A DNA stretch of 8,291 bases from Eubacteriales bacterium. Its GTDB lineage: Bacteria; Bacillota; Clostridia; Peptostreptococcales; Anaerovoracaceae. Shown piece after piece: positions 1-6,961 of the stretch. The stretch's first letter is position 1. Each line of letters opens with the position of its first letter. The notes below the pieces were generated by a model. It made no database searches and was not told where the DNA came from. It worked only from the letters and a program-made list of their open reading frames with translations. Location of the stretch: contig JAQUYZ010000055.1 in assembly GCA_028691625.1 (NCBI GenBank), positions 1 through 8,291 on the forward strand. The letters run 5' to 3'. Made by a program: the position numbers and the translations under genes.

Positions 1-1
1 C

Positions 2-1126
2 AGAGAATTTGCATGGGAGAAGTTTGCGGACAATATGTGGAACGCTATTGACTGGCAACCACCTGAAGATTTTACGCCTGAATCTCTCAAGGAATTCTTT
101 TACTTTCTTGAGGATAGCGGTATTACAGCAATGGCTGACGGTTTCATCGAAAATGACAACCAGATCAGATCTATATATGAGCTGGATCAGGCTGGGAAGC
201 TTCACTGCTATTATGACGGCATGGTCAGGTTTTGGAGCTATGAGGATCTGCCGGAAAAGATTGCGAAGCTTAGAAGGTATCAGAAGCTTTACACATCCGA
301 GCATATCAAGATTAATACCATGAAATTGTTTCTGGACGGGACCAATGAGAGCGGCAATTCAGCCTCACTTCATGAGCATATAAATGATCCGGGCAATTTC
401 GGTGAAATCATGATGGAAACCGAGGAACTGATCAGATGCTTTCTTCTTTGCAACAGGGAAGGTCTTGACCTGCATATCCATATTGTGGGCGACAGGGGCT
501 TCAGAGTTGCCTGTGATGCGGTTGAAGCGGCTCAGGCTCAGGCAAAGGCTGACGGGGAGCCGTGGGTCTGCCTGCCAATCTTCGCACATTGTGAAATAGT
601 TGATTCTGTGGACATACCGCGACCTGTAAAGCTCGGGATATTTATTAACTGGTCATGTCACTGGGCAGGCGGGTACTTCGGTGAGCAGGCTATGAACTAC
701 TACACTGAAGAGAAATGGCGGAGGATGTACCGCTTCAACGAAATGATTGAAAGCGGGGCCCATGTTGCTTTTTCATCTGATGTTGTAACAGGATATGAGC
801 TTCACAGAGCCTATCCGTTCTTCGGCATGCAGGTTTCGGCTACGAGAGTCGACCCTGAATTTCCACTTGACCCTGAAAAGCATCTGAATTCTATGAGGCC
901 TGATGAATCTGCCAGACTCAGCTTACCTGCTCTTTTCAAGGGTTATACTATGGAAAGCGCAAGGCAAAGTCATTGGGAGAATATTATGGGATCCCTGGAA
1001 GAGGGAAAGCTTGCTAACATGATAATAATAAACAAGGATTTGTTCGAAATTCCTGAAAACGAGATTGGAGATATTAAGACGGAGGTCGTAATATTTGATG
1101 GGAAGGTTATTAGAGGGAGTCTATGA
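2..1126 (+). CDS. Amidohydrolase, YtcJ-like (Amidohydro_3), 5' end outside window
   Basis: The C-terminal part of a metal-dependent amidohydrolase of the YtcJ type. The frame is open to the left edge (it reads REFAWEKFADN before the first Met at 35), so the true start and the N-terminal HxH metal motif lie outside the window. Counting from the Met at 35, visible family marks are MKLFLDGT (96-103, with the lysine typical of the carboxylated metal bridge), HIHIVGDRGF (147-156), AHCEIV (184-189), and SSDV (247-250, the catalytic/metal aspartate position). The C-terminal LEEGKLANMIIINKD plus FDGKVIRG is the usual beta-sandwich return. These enzymes hydrolyse C-N bonds of amides or ureas in the cytoplasm; the substrate cannot be told from sequence. 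The stop overlaps the start of the DUF3237 gene by 4 nt, so the two are probably made together. No lesion is visible. The family call is firm, the substrate unknown. Confidence 0.9.
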   Translation, partial: REFAWEKFADNMWNAIDWQPPEDFTPESLKEFFYFLEDSGITAMADGFIENDNQIRSIYELDQAGKLHCYYDGMVRFWSYEDLPEKIAKLRRYQKLYTSEHIKINTMKLFLDGTNESGNSASLHEHINDPGNFGEIMMETEELIRCFLLCNREGLDLHIHIVGDRGFRVACDAVEAAQAQAKADGEPWVCLPIFAHCEIVDSVDIPRPVKLGIFINWSCHWAGGYFGEQAMNYYTEEKWRRMYRFNEMIESGAHVAFSSDVVTGYELHRAYPFFGMQVSATRVDPEFPLDPEKHLNSMRPDESARLSLPALFKGYTMESARQSHWENIMGSLEEGKLANMIIINKDLFEIPENEIGDIKTEVVIFDGKVIRGSL

Positions 1127-1566
1127 TAAAAGTTTTTGACATTCAGCTGAAACAGGTTGATGATATATTAATATCTGGAACGTCCCGCGGAAATTTGTTA
1201 CTGTCTCTGCCGGGAGAAGGTTTATTTGAGGGCGAAAGAATAAAGGGCAAGGTATTGCCTCTTGGTCTGTGCACAACCTACACGCCTGAGAGTGGAATAA
1301 ACCACATTCATGCACCACAGGTTCTTGTTACAGATGACGGAGCAACCATTTTCATGGAGCTTGATGCATATCTGCATCTGCCTCAGAATCTGGAGGACAG
1401 GATAACCGCCGGTGAAACAGTCGATCCCAACAATTACTATTACAAAGGTACTGTGCGGTTCGATGTTGGCGATTCCGAATATAAATGGCTGGAAAACAAG
1501 CTGTTTGTATGCGACGGTGTCATTGACAACTGGAGAAAACTGCACTTTGCAGTATATGAAATGTGA
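1123..1566 (+). CDS. DUF3237 family protein
   Basis: A 147-residue protein that matches the DUF3237 family over its whole length. Visible family marks are the early GEGLFEGERIKGKVLP block (residues about 30-46), the central TDDGATIFME (about 70-79), GETVDPNNYYYKGTVRF (about 98-114) and the closing YKWLENKLFVCDG. Family members are small beta-barrel proteins of unknown biochemical role and are often encoded beside metabolic enzymes. There is no signal peptide or membrane segment, so it should be cytoplasmic. The ATG at 1123 overlaps the upstream stop (ATGA) and has an AGGGAG Shine-Dalgarno at 1114-1119, which fixes the start and suggests translational coupling to the amidohydrolase. The pairing suggests a shared pathway, but that is inference. 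The gene is followed at 1622 by a hairpin terminator. Confidence 0.88.
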   Translation: MIKVFDIQLKQVDDILISGTSRGNLLLSLPGEGLFEGERIKGKVLPLGLCTTYTPESGINHIHAPQVLVTDDGATIFMELDAYLHLPQNLEDRITAGETVDPNNYYYKGTVRFDVGDSEYKWLENKLFVCDGVIDNWRKLHFAVYEM

Positions 1567-1621
1567 CTTGAAAAAAATAGAGCGCCTCGCTGAGTTGGAT
1601 TGTTCCCTGTCTCAAAAATAG

Positions 1622-1660
1622 AGCTTCTGGTGAAATGCTAAACCAGAAGCTTATTTTTTT
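1622..1660 (+). terminator. Rho-independent terminator, probably bidirectional
   Basis: A 10-bp perfect stem, AGCTTCTGGT (1622-1631) with ACCAGAAGCT (1642-1651), and a 10-nt loop, followed by a run of T (1654-1660). On the other strand the stem is followed by TATTTTTG, so the hairpin can also end the convergent S-layer operon, whose stop codon is at 1677. It sits between two convergent genes and is the only terminator-like structure there. Confidence 0.88.
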
Positions 1661-1676
1661 CCCTATTGACAAGTCG

Positions 1677-4600
1677 TTATTTCGTCACCGTTTCAATAAA
1701 CCGCTGAATCATGGCTGCGACCTCGGCCCGGGTGGCGGTATCCTGCGGGACGAATACTCCGCCGGTTCGTCCTCCGATGACGCCTGTGGTCTGACAGTAT
1801 AGCGCCGCGTCTTTGGCGTAGCTTGAAATGCTCGCCGCATCGGAATATTCAAGCGCGGTGTCCATACCGTCCGGAAATTTGCCGAGTAAGTCTGCGAAAC
1901 GATAGAGCATCGCTGCCATCTGCTCGCGTGTGATCAGCGAGTCGGGGGCAAATCTGCCGCCGCCGATGCCGCCGATGATTTCATTCTCAGCCGCCCAATC
2001 AACATACTTGCCGTAGTATGCACCATAATTACAGTCTGTGAAGGCATGGGCGTCTGATGTCGCGATCCCGCCGAAGCTGCGATCGTAAAGGCGTCCGAGG
2101 ACGGTAGCGAACATGGCGCGGGTCATGCCGGTCTTGGGAGAGAATTGATTGCCGCCTGTTCCGAAGAAGAGTTCCCGTTCTGTTGTGAAGCCAATATACG
2201 ATTCCGCCCAATGTCCGGCAACGTCTGTGAAGCTCTTGCCGTTTCTCATAAACGAAACAGTAACACCTCCGGGAGCGATATATCTACCGTTTGCCGCAAA
2301 GCCGATAAAGACCTTGTTTCCAAGGGCATCTGTATAATACGGCACACCGGCCGATGCTTCGTAACTCTCTGCGTTTCTGATCACCAGCGCGTAGGGTGAG
2401 AATTCCGTCGCCTCAAACACGAGATACCATGCACCGTCCTTTTGTACAAGCCTTGAAGAAAGCATCGTAACGGTTCCGTCGTCGGACTTATGTGCGACTA
2501 ACAGGGAGGTTCTTTTCTCAACAAGGTTTTCCGGTATCGGCAGGGATATCGTTACAGTGTATCCGTCAGCCGGCTCGGTTTTCCTGTTCGTCCCCCTGAT
2601 GTAGAGAGAAATATCAAAGGGGTAGATCTCATCTACTGCCATGAGCTTGAAGTTCGCAGCGTCCTCAGCTGTATCGGTAACCTTGACTTCGACGGAGTTA
2701 GAGAAAGCGCTGTTCATATTTGCTTCCGCCGTTATTGTTCCTGCGGTATTTGTAAACACCTCGCTGGACGTTTCTGTAACAGTAATGGTTTTCTGGTATT
2801 CGGAAGACTTGCTGCCGCCACCGCCGCTGCCGCTGCCGCTGCCGCTGCTGTTCACAACGTTGACCGTCAGCGCAGCTGTTTCTCCCGTGTTAAAGGTTAT
2901 TACGAAATTGATTGTATCATTCAAGGAGGGCAAAAGCCCTGCAATAAATCCGCTTTCAAGGGTCAGGGTGCTGCCGGAGACACTGTAATCCGTCGGTGTC
3001 GCAAGGGGCGCAGCGCCATATGCCATACCCGTGACCGACGACGCTCTGTTATATGTGATTTGTATTGTTACGTCAGAGGGGGCGTTAAGGTCATAATCGC
3101 AGCTTGTCGGGCTGATGGCAGCCGGAGCTGCCAATATCTTAAGCGGCACCTGCTTGCTCGCGTTGTTTTTCGTCGCGGTAAGGGTCACATTGCTGTCTGT
3201 GCTTTGTCTCGTGAGCTCCGCGGCACCGCCGTCTATTGCGATTACGTTCGTGTTGCCGGACGTCCAGCTTGCACCGGAGGATGTACCGACGGTAAAGTCT
3301 GTTTCGACAGCCGCCGATTGTTCAAATATCGTAGATGATGCAAACATCAGCCTCACCGGCACAGCCGATACGAGAGCCGCATCGGCTGTACTCATTCCCG
3401 TCAGGCGGGGATACAGTCCGCTTTCGAAGACCCAATCGCCGGAATCTCCGAAGTCTGTGTCGAGAGAGATATCGCACATTTCTGTCGTGAGCTTGCCGAC
3501 CGTTCCGGTTATATCTTCGCTTTCGGCCGATCCGCCGACGCCTGCTTCCCGGCTCATCTGCTTGTCGTAGAGGCAGCCTGTAATTTGATTGGGGTAAGAG
3601 GCTTGGCCTATGATTGCTCCGACATAATACGGTGTATCGTACGGCAGCGTTTCATCTAAAGTCGGGATAGAAAGGCCCGTAACAACCCCCGAATTATAGC
3701 AGTCACTTACTCCCTCGATGTGGTCGCTTGTTATTCCGCCAATGCGGAAGCCTCCGCTGACAGCTCCTGCATTATAGCAGTTGCGAATGCTGCTTTCGCC
3801 GATTATTCCGAACACACCGCCAACTTCTGACATGCCGCTGACAGAGCCTGTATTAAAGCAATACTGTGTAACACCACCATCAGAGCGATCTAGGTTGCCT
3901 GCCACGCCGCCGACATACCTATCGCCGCTAGCGGTACCCGAAAACCAGCAGTATTCTATTGTGTCGATACGACCCGCCACACCGCCGACACATTCCCCGC
4001 CGCATAGGAAGCTTTGGGAAACGCCGAGATTTTTCACAATGCCGCCATTGTAGACATAGCCGAACAGCCCTTGATAATCCGATCCGCCGTCGCTGGTGTA
4101 GACGCCACTTACCGTATGTCCGCCGCCGTCAAAGATTCCATTAAAAACGCCTGCGGTAGGAAAATTACCGATCGGAATCCACTGGTTCAGCCCGGTTGTG
4201 TCCTCATCCCAGCCCTGCCAGTCCGTCGTATCGTTGAGGGCGATATCGGCGGTCATTTCAAAATATTTGCCTGCGTATGTTATTCCGCCTGGTGAGGCGT
4301 TGACTTGTTCAGCAAGATAGGCCAGTTTTTGTGCTGTGTCAATGATGTAGGGGTCGCCTGAAATGCCGCCGCCGTCAAATGGCGCAGTCGCCCATCGATC
4401 GCTCTTGCGTGTGACGCTGATGGAGTAGGTGGTGGGATTTTTCCCTGCCTGCTCAACGCGAACGGAAATGTTCTTTACCACATCCATCGTCAGCGGTATT
4501 GCCGCGGAAGGCGCGCCGCTTGTGACAACAGTTCCGTTTACGGTTATCGTACCATCACCGGTGGGCGTGACGGTGATACTTGAAACACTGTTTGCCACCA

Positions 4601-4790
4601 CGACACCGTTATAGGTTGGTGTGCCTGATGCAAAAATAAATCCCGTTGGATTGCCGCTCAGCACAAGGTTTGTTAAAGTCGAAGGCTGCGGCGGTGGTGG
4701 CGGATCCTGGACCGCCAGAACCACAGAACCTGGTGAGAGACCAATCACCATAAACAGGACAAGCACCAGGCTCAGGAATTTCTTTCTCAT
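1677..4790 (-). CDS. Secreted S-layer-anchored surface protein with three SLH domains
   Basis: A 1037-residue exported protein. Residues 1-27 form a signal peptide (MRKK, then a long hydrophobic stretch ending near VLAVQ). A proline run (30-36) follows, then a cadherin-like beta-sandwich (about 38-128) with the typical LTNLVLSGN opening. A long GLUG-repeat region (about 215-396) has GLFGYV, VGGVAGR, VGGVAGN and VGGVFG motifs and is rich in cysteine. After that come a CBM_X2-like Ig fold (about 555-646), a Ser-Gly linker (649-660), a beta-rich domain (about 667-805) often seen in clostridial S-layer proteins, and three SLH domains (about 853-902, 916-966, 980-1031) with TRAM, TREQ and TRAE motifs that bind secondary cell-wall polymer. 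It is thus held on the cell wall and displays repeats outward. The start is set by AGAGGTGAG at 4804-4796; the ATG overlaps the stop of the zinc-ribbon gene. The ligand is unknown, and no catalytic domain is seen. Confidence 0.95.
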   Translation of the reverse strand: MRKKFLSLVLVLFMVIGLSPGSVVLAVQDPPPPPQPSTLTNLVLSGNPTGFIFASGTPTYNGVVVANSVSSITVTPTGDGTITVNGTVVTSGAPSAAIPLTMDVVKNISVRVEQAGKNPTTYSISVTRKSDRWATAPFDGGGISGDPYIIDTAQKLAYLAEQVNASPGGITYAGKYFEMTADIALNDTTDWQGWDEDTTGLNQWIPIGNFPTAGVFNGIFDGGGHTVSGVYTSDGGSDYQGLFGYVYNGGIVKNLGVSQSFLCGGECVGGVAGRIDTIEYCWFSGTASGDRYVGGVAGNLDRSDGGVTQYCFNTGSVSGMSEVGGVFGIIGESSIRNCYNAGAVSGGFRIGGITSDHIEGVSDCYNSGVVTGLSIPTLDETLPYDTPYYVGAIIGQASYPNQITGCLYDKQMSREAGVGGSAESEDITGTVGKLTTEMCDISLDTDFGDSGDWVFESGLYPRLTGMSTADAALVSAVPVRLMFASSTIFEQSAAVETDFTVGTSSGASWTSGNTNVIAIDGGAAELTRQSTDSNVTLTATKNNASKQVPLKILAAPAAISPTSCDYDLNAPSDVTIQITYNRASSVTGMAYGAAPLATPTDYSVSGSTLTLESGFIAGLLPSLNDTINFVITFNTGETAALTVNVVNSSGSGSGSGGGGSKSSEYQKTITVTETSSEVFTNTAGTITAEANMNSAFSNSVEVKVTDTAEDAANFKLMAVDEIYPFDISLYIRGTNRKTEPADGYTVTISLPIPENLVEKRTSLLVAHKSDDGTVTMLSSRLVQKDGAWYLVFEATEFSPYALVIRNAESYEASAGVPYYTDALGNKVFIGFAANGRYIAPGGVTVSFMRNGKSFTDVAGHWAESYIGFTTERELFFGTGGNQFSPKTGMTRAMFATVLGRLYDRSFGGIATSDAHAFTDCNYGAYYGKYVDWAAENEIIGGIGGGRFAPDSLITREQMAAMLYRFADLLGKFPDGMDTALEYSDAASISSYAKDAALYCQTTGVIGGRTGGVFVPQDTATRAEVAAMIQRFIETVTK
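2823..2846 (-). repeat. Four tandem GCCGCT hexamers encoding a Ser-Gly linker
   Basis: Four exact copies of a 6-bp unit (GCCGCT on the + strand) inside the surface-protein gene. Read on the - strand they give four Ser-Gly pairs (residues 649-656) of the flexible linker between the CBM_X2-like domain and the C-terminal anchoring part. Exact hexamer copies are prone to slippage, and any change would stay in frame, so linker length could vary between strains without breaking the protein. Confidence 0.8.
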
Positions 4791-5086
4791 TTCTTCTCAC
4801 CTCTAATATTTGATTTTATATTTTGTTTTTTCTCCGCTTCGGCGGTGCGTCGTTTTTCCATCCGCGTGTCGATTTTTTCCCGCAGGCAGACCGGGCATCC
4901 GGTGTTCCCACGGACGCGGGAAGAAAGCTGTGTCTGCCATGAATGGCTGTTTTCGCACTTCCACCAGACACGTTCCGTGCTGGTGCAGGCTATTCTCTCA
5001 GGCGTAAGCGGAGAGTTTTTTTTCGCGTCCCATTGTTCCAGAAGGTGATTCTTGTCATGTTTGAGGCAATGGCTGTATAGGCTCAT
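4787..5086 (-). CDS. Small zinc-ribbon protein (DUF4379-like)
   Basis: A 99-residue protein with the layout of the probable zinc-ribbon family DUF4379: LLEQWDAKKNSPLTPE (15-30), then VWWKCENSHSW (40-50), then RVRGNTGCPVC (57-67). The likely zinc ligands are C44, H48, C64 and C67. The last 30 residues are lysine- and glutamate-rich, charged and probably unstructured. Proteins with this domain are often thought to bind nucleic acid, but the role of this one is unknown. The start has a very strong AAGGAGG site (5101-5095). The stop overlaps the ATG of the large surface-protein gene (ATGA), so the two are co-transcribed and probably translationally coupled. A nucleic-acid-type zinc ribbon ahead of a secreted S-layer protein is an odd pairing. 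It may serve only as a leader cistron, but this is inference. Confidence 0.85.
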   Translation of the reverse strand: MSLYSHCLKHDKNHLLEQWDAKKNSPLTPERIACTSTERVWWKCENSHSWQTQLSSRVRGNTGCPVCLREKIDTRMEKRRTAEAEKKQNIKSNIRGEKK

Positions 5087-5094
5087 ATCTGTTT

Positions 5095-5101
5095 CCTCCT
5101 T
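5095..5101 (-). promoter_or_regulatory. Strong Shine-Dalgarno site for the zinc-ribbon gene
   Basis: AAGGAGG on the - strand, 8 nt before the ATG at 5086. It is a full anti-16S match and supports both the start and the strand of the small zinc-ribbon gene. Confidence 0.85.
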
Positions 5102-5150
5102 CAGCAGCAGTCCGCTCCTCTTGTTCTAAAAAAAATTTCGTGTTATGATT

Positions 5151-5181
5151 AGTCTACACCTCGTGTTAACGCGAGAGTCAA
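5151..5181 (-). promoter_or_regulatory. MerR-type promoter/operator with 19-bp spacer, driving the S-layer operon
   Basis: On the - strand there is a TTGACT -35 (5181-5176) and a TAGACT -10 (5156-5151) separated by exactly 19 bp (5157-5175). The spacer holds a 16-bp palindrome with one mismatched pair, CTCGTGTTAACGCGAG on the + strand (5160-5175). An over-long 19-bp spacer with dyad symmetry between the hexamers is the hallmark of promoters that MerR-family activators distort in order to switch them on. The promoter points at the zinc-ribbon and surface-protein operon, and the divergent MerR-family gene starts 76 bp away, so it is the obvious regulator. Autoregulation is likely, but no clear promoter for the regulator gene itself could be fixed. 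Confidence 0.85.
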
Positions 5182-5241
5182 GTACAACAGTATAGAAAAA
5201 TATACATTTTGTAAGTTGTGCAGTTATTTTCATCATTGGAA

Positions 5242-5249
5242 GAGGAGGG
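5242..5249 (+). promoter_or_regulatory. Ribosome binding site that fixes the MerR-family start
   Basis: GAGGAGGG, 7 nt before GTG at 5257. The frame is also open to an earlier GTG at 5218, but that one has no such site, and the extra 13 residues do not belong to the MerR fold. Confidence 0.85.
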
Positions 5250-5256
5250 TTGCATC

Positions 5257-6060
5257 GTGTCAAAACCGGAAGGATTGTTCTCCATTGGCGAAATTGCCAC
5301 AGCCTGCGGGGTAAGTATCAACACGCTGCGATTTTATGAAACGAAGGCGCTTATCAAGCCGGCTCGTACCGACTCTGAATCCGGCTATCGATATTACAGC
5401 CGGGAAAATCTGTTACGGCTTCGGGAGATTTTGAGGCTGAAGGACGCGGAGCTTTCATTGGACGAAATAAAAAACTATTTTGACGGACATATGGAAAAAG
5501 ATACTAAAATAGCCGCTTTGGAGGAACGGCGGGAGGCGCTCACCATAGCAATTGAGGATTTGAAAATAAGAAACACCCAGCCCGGCAAGCTTAGCGTTCA
5601 TAAGATTTTCCTGCCGGGGCGTCTGTGCCTTTGCCGGACGATCAAGGCAAAAGACGGGGAGTCCGCGCTATTTGCCATCGGTGCGTTCTATGACGAGCTG
5701 ATATGCAAGGGCGTCCAAATAAGCCGAACGTGGCCGGAGTTCTGCGAATACCCCGATGATGAGCTCCTCTCAGGCAAATTTAAAACCTGTGGATTCACCG
5801 TCACAGCCTGCCTGCCCGTAGAAAAGAAAAATGCACCGCCGGAAGCGGTTCTCTATCCCTCCGGTAATGCGGTTGCGGTGAATTATAGGGGTAGTTATTA
5901 TGAGATTTGGCAAGCATATGAAGCTTTAGCCAGGTTTATTGATGAGCATGGTTATACACCCTCAGGCTACCCGCAGGAGATCTATCTGGAGACGGGGGCT
6001 GACGGTTCGGTTCAAATCGACAATGATCACAATATTACCCGCGTGATTATCCCGATATAG
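5257..6060 (+). CDS. MerR-family transcriptional regulator with BmrR/GyrI-like effector domain
   Basis: A 267-residue regulator. Residues 7-75 are the MerR winged helix-turn-helix (FSIGEIATACGVSINTLRFYE, then the wing with SGYRYY and the LRLREILRLKDAELSLDEIK helices). Residues about 76-106 form the dimer coiled coil. Residues about 115-267 are a GyrI-like domain (KIFLPGRLCLCRTI, then NYRGSYYEIWQAYEALARFIDEHGY, then YLETG), as in BmrR, where it binds bulky organic ligands. No MerR-type metal-binding cysteine pattern is seen, so it should sense a small molecule, not a metal. The GTG start at 5257 has a strong RBS. It is divergent from the zinc-ribbon and S-layer operon, whose promoter has the 19-bp spacer this family works on; activation there is inferred. 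The usual target of BmrR relatives is a drug pump, and none is seen here. The ligand is unknown. Confidence 0.95.
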   Translation: MSKPEGLFSIGEIATACGVSINTLRFYETKALIKPARTDSESGYRYYSRENLLRLREILRLKDAELSLDEIKNYFDGHMEKDTKIAALEERREALTIAIEDLKIRNTQPGKLSVHKIFLPGRLCLCRTIKAKDGESALFAIGAFYDELICKGVQISRTWPEFCEYPDDELLSGKFKTCGFTVTACLPVEKKNAPPEAVLYPSGNAVAVNYRGSYYEIWQAYEALARFIDEHGYTPSGYPQEIYLETGADGSVQIDNDHNITRVIIPI

Positions 6061-6069
6061 CCGTTGCTC

Positions 6070-6192
6070 GGCACTCCCGAAATGATTTCGCAAGTGTGAC
6101 GGATGTCGAGGATTTCACACTTGCCGTCCATCGCCTTCCCGTACAGAAGGCTCGGACCACTCGGGAGGAAACAGTCCGCTGGACTGTTTCCT
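6070..6192. repeat. Structured repeat, copy 1, starting with a tRNA-Arg 3'-end copy
   Basis: This begins 9 bases after the regulator stop with GGCACTCCCGAAATGATT (6070-6087), which matches the complement of the tRNA-Arg 3' end (8171-8188) at 17 of 18 positions. Next come a 10-bp helix GCAAGTGTGA with TCACACTTGC (6090-6099 and 6115-6124), a short pseudoknot-like pairing GATG with CATC (6102-6105 and 6129-6132), a hairpin GCCTTC with GAAGGC (6133-6138 and 6146-6151), a long-range helix CTCCCGA with TCGGGAG (6074-6080 and 6161-6167), and a perfect 12-bp hairpin (6166-6177 and 6181-6192). The last base pairs of the long-range helix and the hairpin compete at 6166-6167. The order of elements matches copy 2 at 7957. 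The transcribed strand, if any, is unknown. Confidence 0.75.
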
Positions 6193-6211
6193 AATCCCCC
6201 ATATCTTTTCC

Positions 6212-6227
6212 TTTTACAATTGTAAAA
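6212..6227. promoter_or_regulatory. Perfect 16-bp palindrome, possible operator
   Basis: TTTTACAATTGTAAAA is an exact two-fold palindrome in otherwise ordinary sequence. Such sites often bind dimeric repressors, but no promoter hexamers are clear beside it and there is no adjacent gene start, so its use is open. Confidence 0.3.
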
Positions 6228-6401
6228 TAGAGCCTTTTGGATGGCTTCCTTTATTTCGTTCTTGCCCATTGTACCCCGATCTATAAGGATGATGGGGAAA
6301 GCGATCATGGTAAAGCTATCCGGAATGCTCCAGGAAGCGTTCCTGGTGATGTTGCACAAGCGTTGCGTTTCCTACCGGCAGATCGATGTTCCGGAGAATA
6401 A

Positions 6402-6641
6402 ATGGAGCTCAACGCAATCCATGCACACCCAAGGCCTGAGCAGATAAGGCGATACCTCCGGGGACGCGCCTGGCAACGCTGCCAGCAGATCGGGCTCGAT
6501 GAATACCTCTCTATCGGCCTTCGCGGATCCGGCCTATCTGCTTACCGGCGTAACGGCTTTACCAGTTCCACAGAGAGGGCTGCGATACGGCTAGCCGATG
6601 CAGAGATGTGGAGCAAGAAGATTGTTGAGATTTTCGGGTGA
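6402..6641 (+). CDS. Possible small hypothetical protein, weak
   Basis: A 79-residue frame starting directly after an in-frame TAA, with GGAG about 7 nt before the ATG. It is arginine-rich (IRRYLRGRAWQRCQQIGLDE near the start) and ends in a helix-like IRLADAEMWSKKIVEIFG. I do not recognise a family. It lies in a region rich in hairpins, with competing open frames on both strands, so it may equally be a chance frame or the tail of a decayed gene. Confidence 0.22.
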   Translation: MELNAIHAHPRPEQIRRYLRGRAWQRCQQIGLDEYLSIGLRGSGLSAYRRNGFTSSTERAAIRLADAEMWSKKIVEIFG

Positions 6642-6846
6642 TAATCCCCGGGAGACCAGGGAGTATTCCGTTGCTTTCCGTAATAATTTGGGGTAAGATG
6701 GAACAAAAGAATACCAAGTTGTTTAACATTCGCATAAATAGAATATTTATTCATCGCAAGTTTATTTTTTTAAACTTTTCTGTAATATATTTCAACTTTT
6801 TGTAACAAAATGACCGGTAACTGGACGAAAATATGTATAAATATGA

Positions 6847-6875
6847 TTGACAATTTCATTTTTGGGGCATATTAT
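6847..6875 (+). promoter_or_regulatory. Near-consensus sigma-A promoter for the NYN gene
   Basis: An exact TTGACA (6847-6852), 17-bp spacer, then TATTAT (6870-6875, five of six). The upstream 100 bases are very AT-rich with A and T tracts, like an UP element. Transcription should begin near 6882, about 104 nt before the NYN start codon. This is a strong, apparently constitutive promoter for a gene whose product looks like a nuclease. Confidence 0.85.
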
Positions 6876-6880
6876 AGATA

Positions 6881-6961
6881 GTAACCGAAAGGTTACAATA
6901 GTTAACAAGCCCCTGACAGTAGACATCCCGCGGATAAGGGAGTGGTCGAGATCTGGGGCTT
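6881..6961 (+). promoter_or_regulatory. Foldable 5' leader of the NYN gene
   Basis: The transcript from the promoter at 6847 would begin at or inside a hairpin GTAACC-GAAA-GGTTAC (6881-6896), a 6-bp stem capped by a GNRA tetraloop. A second domain is closed by AAGCCCC with GGGGCTT (6907-6913 and 6955-6961) and contains TCCC with GGGA (6926-6929 and 6938-6941) plus unpaired purine-rich stretches. The RBS AGGAGGT (6972-6978) lies 10 nt beyond the closing helix. No known riboswitch class is recognised. It could be a regulatory leader, a protein-binding site for autoregulation, or a 5' stabiliser. There is no T-run, so it is not a terminator as drawn. Confidence 0.5.

Larger units (their letters stand above)
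6193..6846. other. 650-bp stretch without a convincing gene
   Basis: No protein family could be recognised in any frame. The region has several perfect hairpins: CCAGGAA with TTCCTGG (near 6331-6347) and CTGGCA with TGCCAG (near 6470-6485). A longer-range pairing links CAGATAAGGC (near 6440) with GCCTATCTG (near 6533), with one bulge. From about 6700 to 6846 it becomes strongly AT-rich, as expected upstream of the promoter at 6847. It may be a decayed gene or a non-coding RNA locus; neither can be shown. One weak small frame is listed separately. Confidence 0.5.

Noticed and set aside
2641..3570. Several + strand frames inside the S-layer gene
   Set aside because: All are antisense shadows of a gene with clear domains from signal peptide to SLH anchor.
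5218..5256. Earlier GTG start for the MerR-family protein
   Set aside because: There is no ribosome site in front of it, whereas the GTG at 5257 has GAGGAGGG at ideal distance and gives the standard MerR N-terminus.
6166..6192. Perfect 12-bp hairpin as terminator of the MerR-family gene
   Set aside because: There is no T run on either side. It is the last hairpin of repeat copy 1 and has a counterpart in copy 2.
6027..6359. - strand frame of 110 codons across repeat copy 1
   Set aside because: It covers the end of the MerR-family gene and the structured repeat. The translation across both repeat copies is similar (IISGV near the end) only because the nucleotides are related; the second copy does not keep the frame as a gene.
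6881..6961. Known riboswitch or T-box in the NYN leader
   Set aside because: No conserved core of the purine, SAM, c-di-GMP, fluoride or T-box classes could be found; only generic helices are supported.
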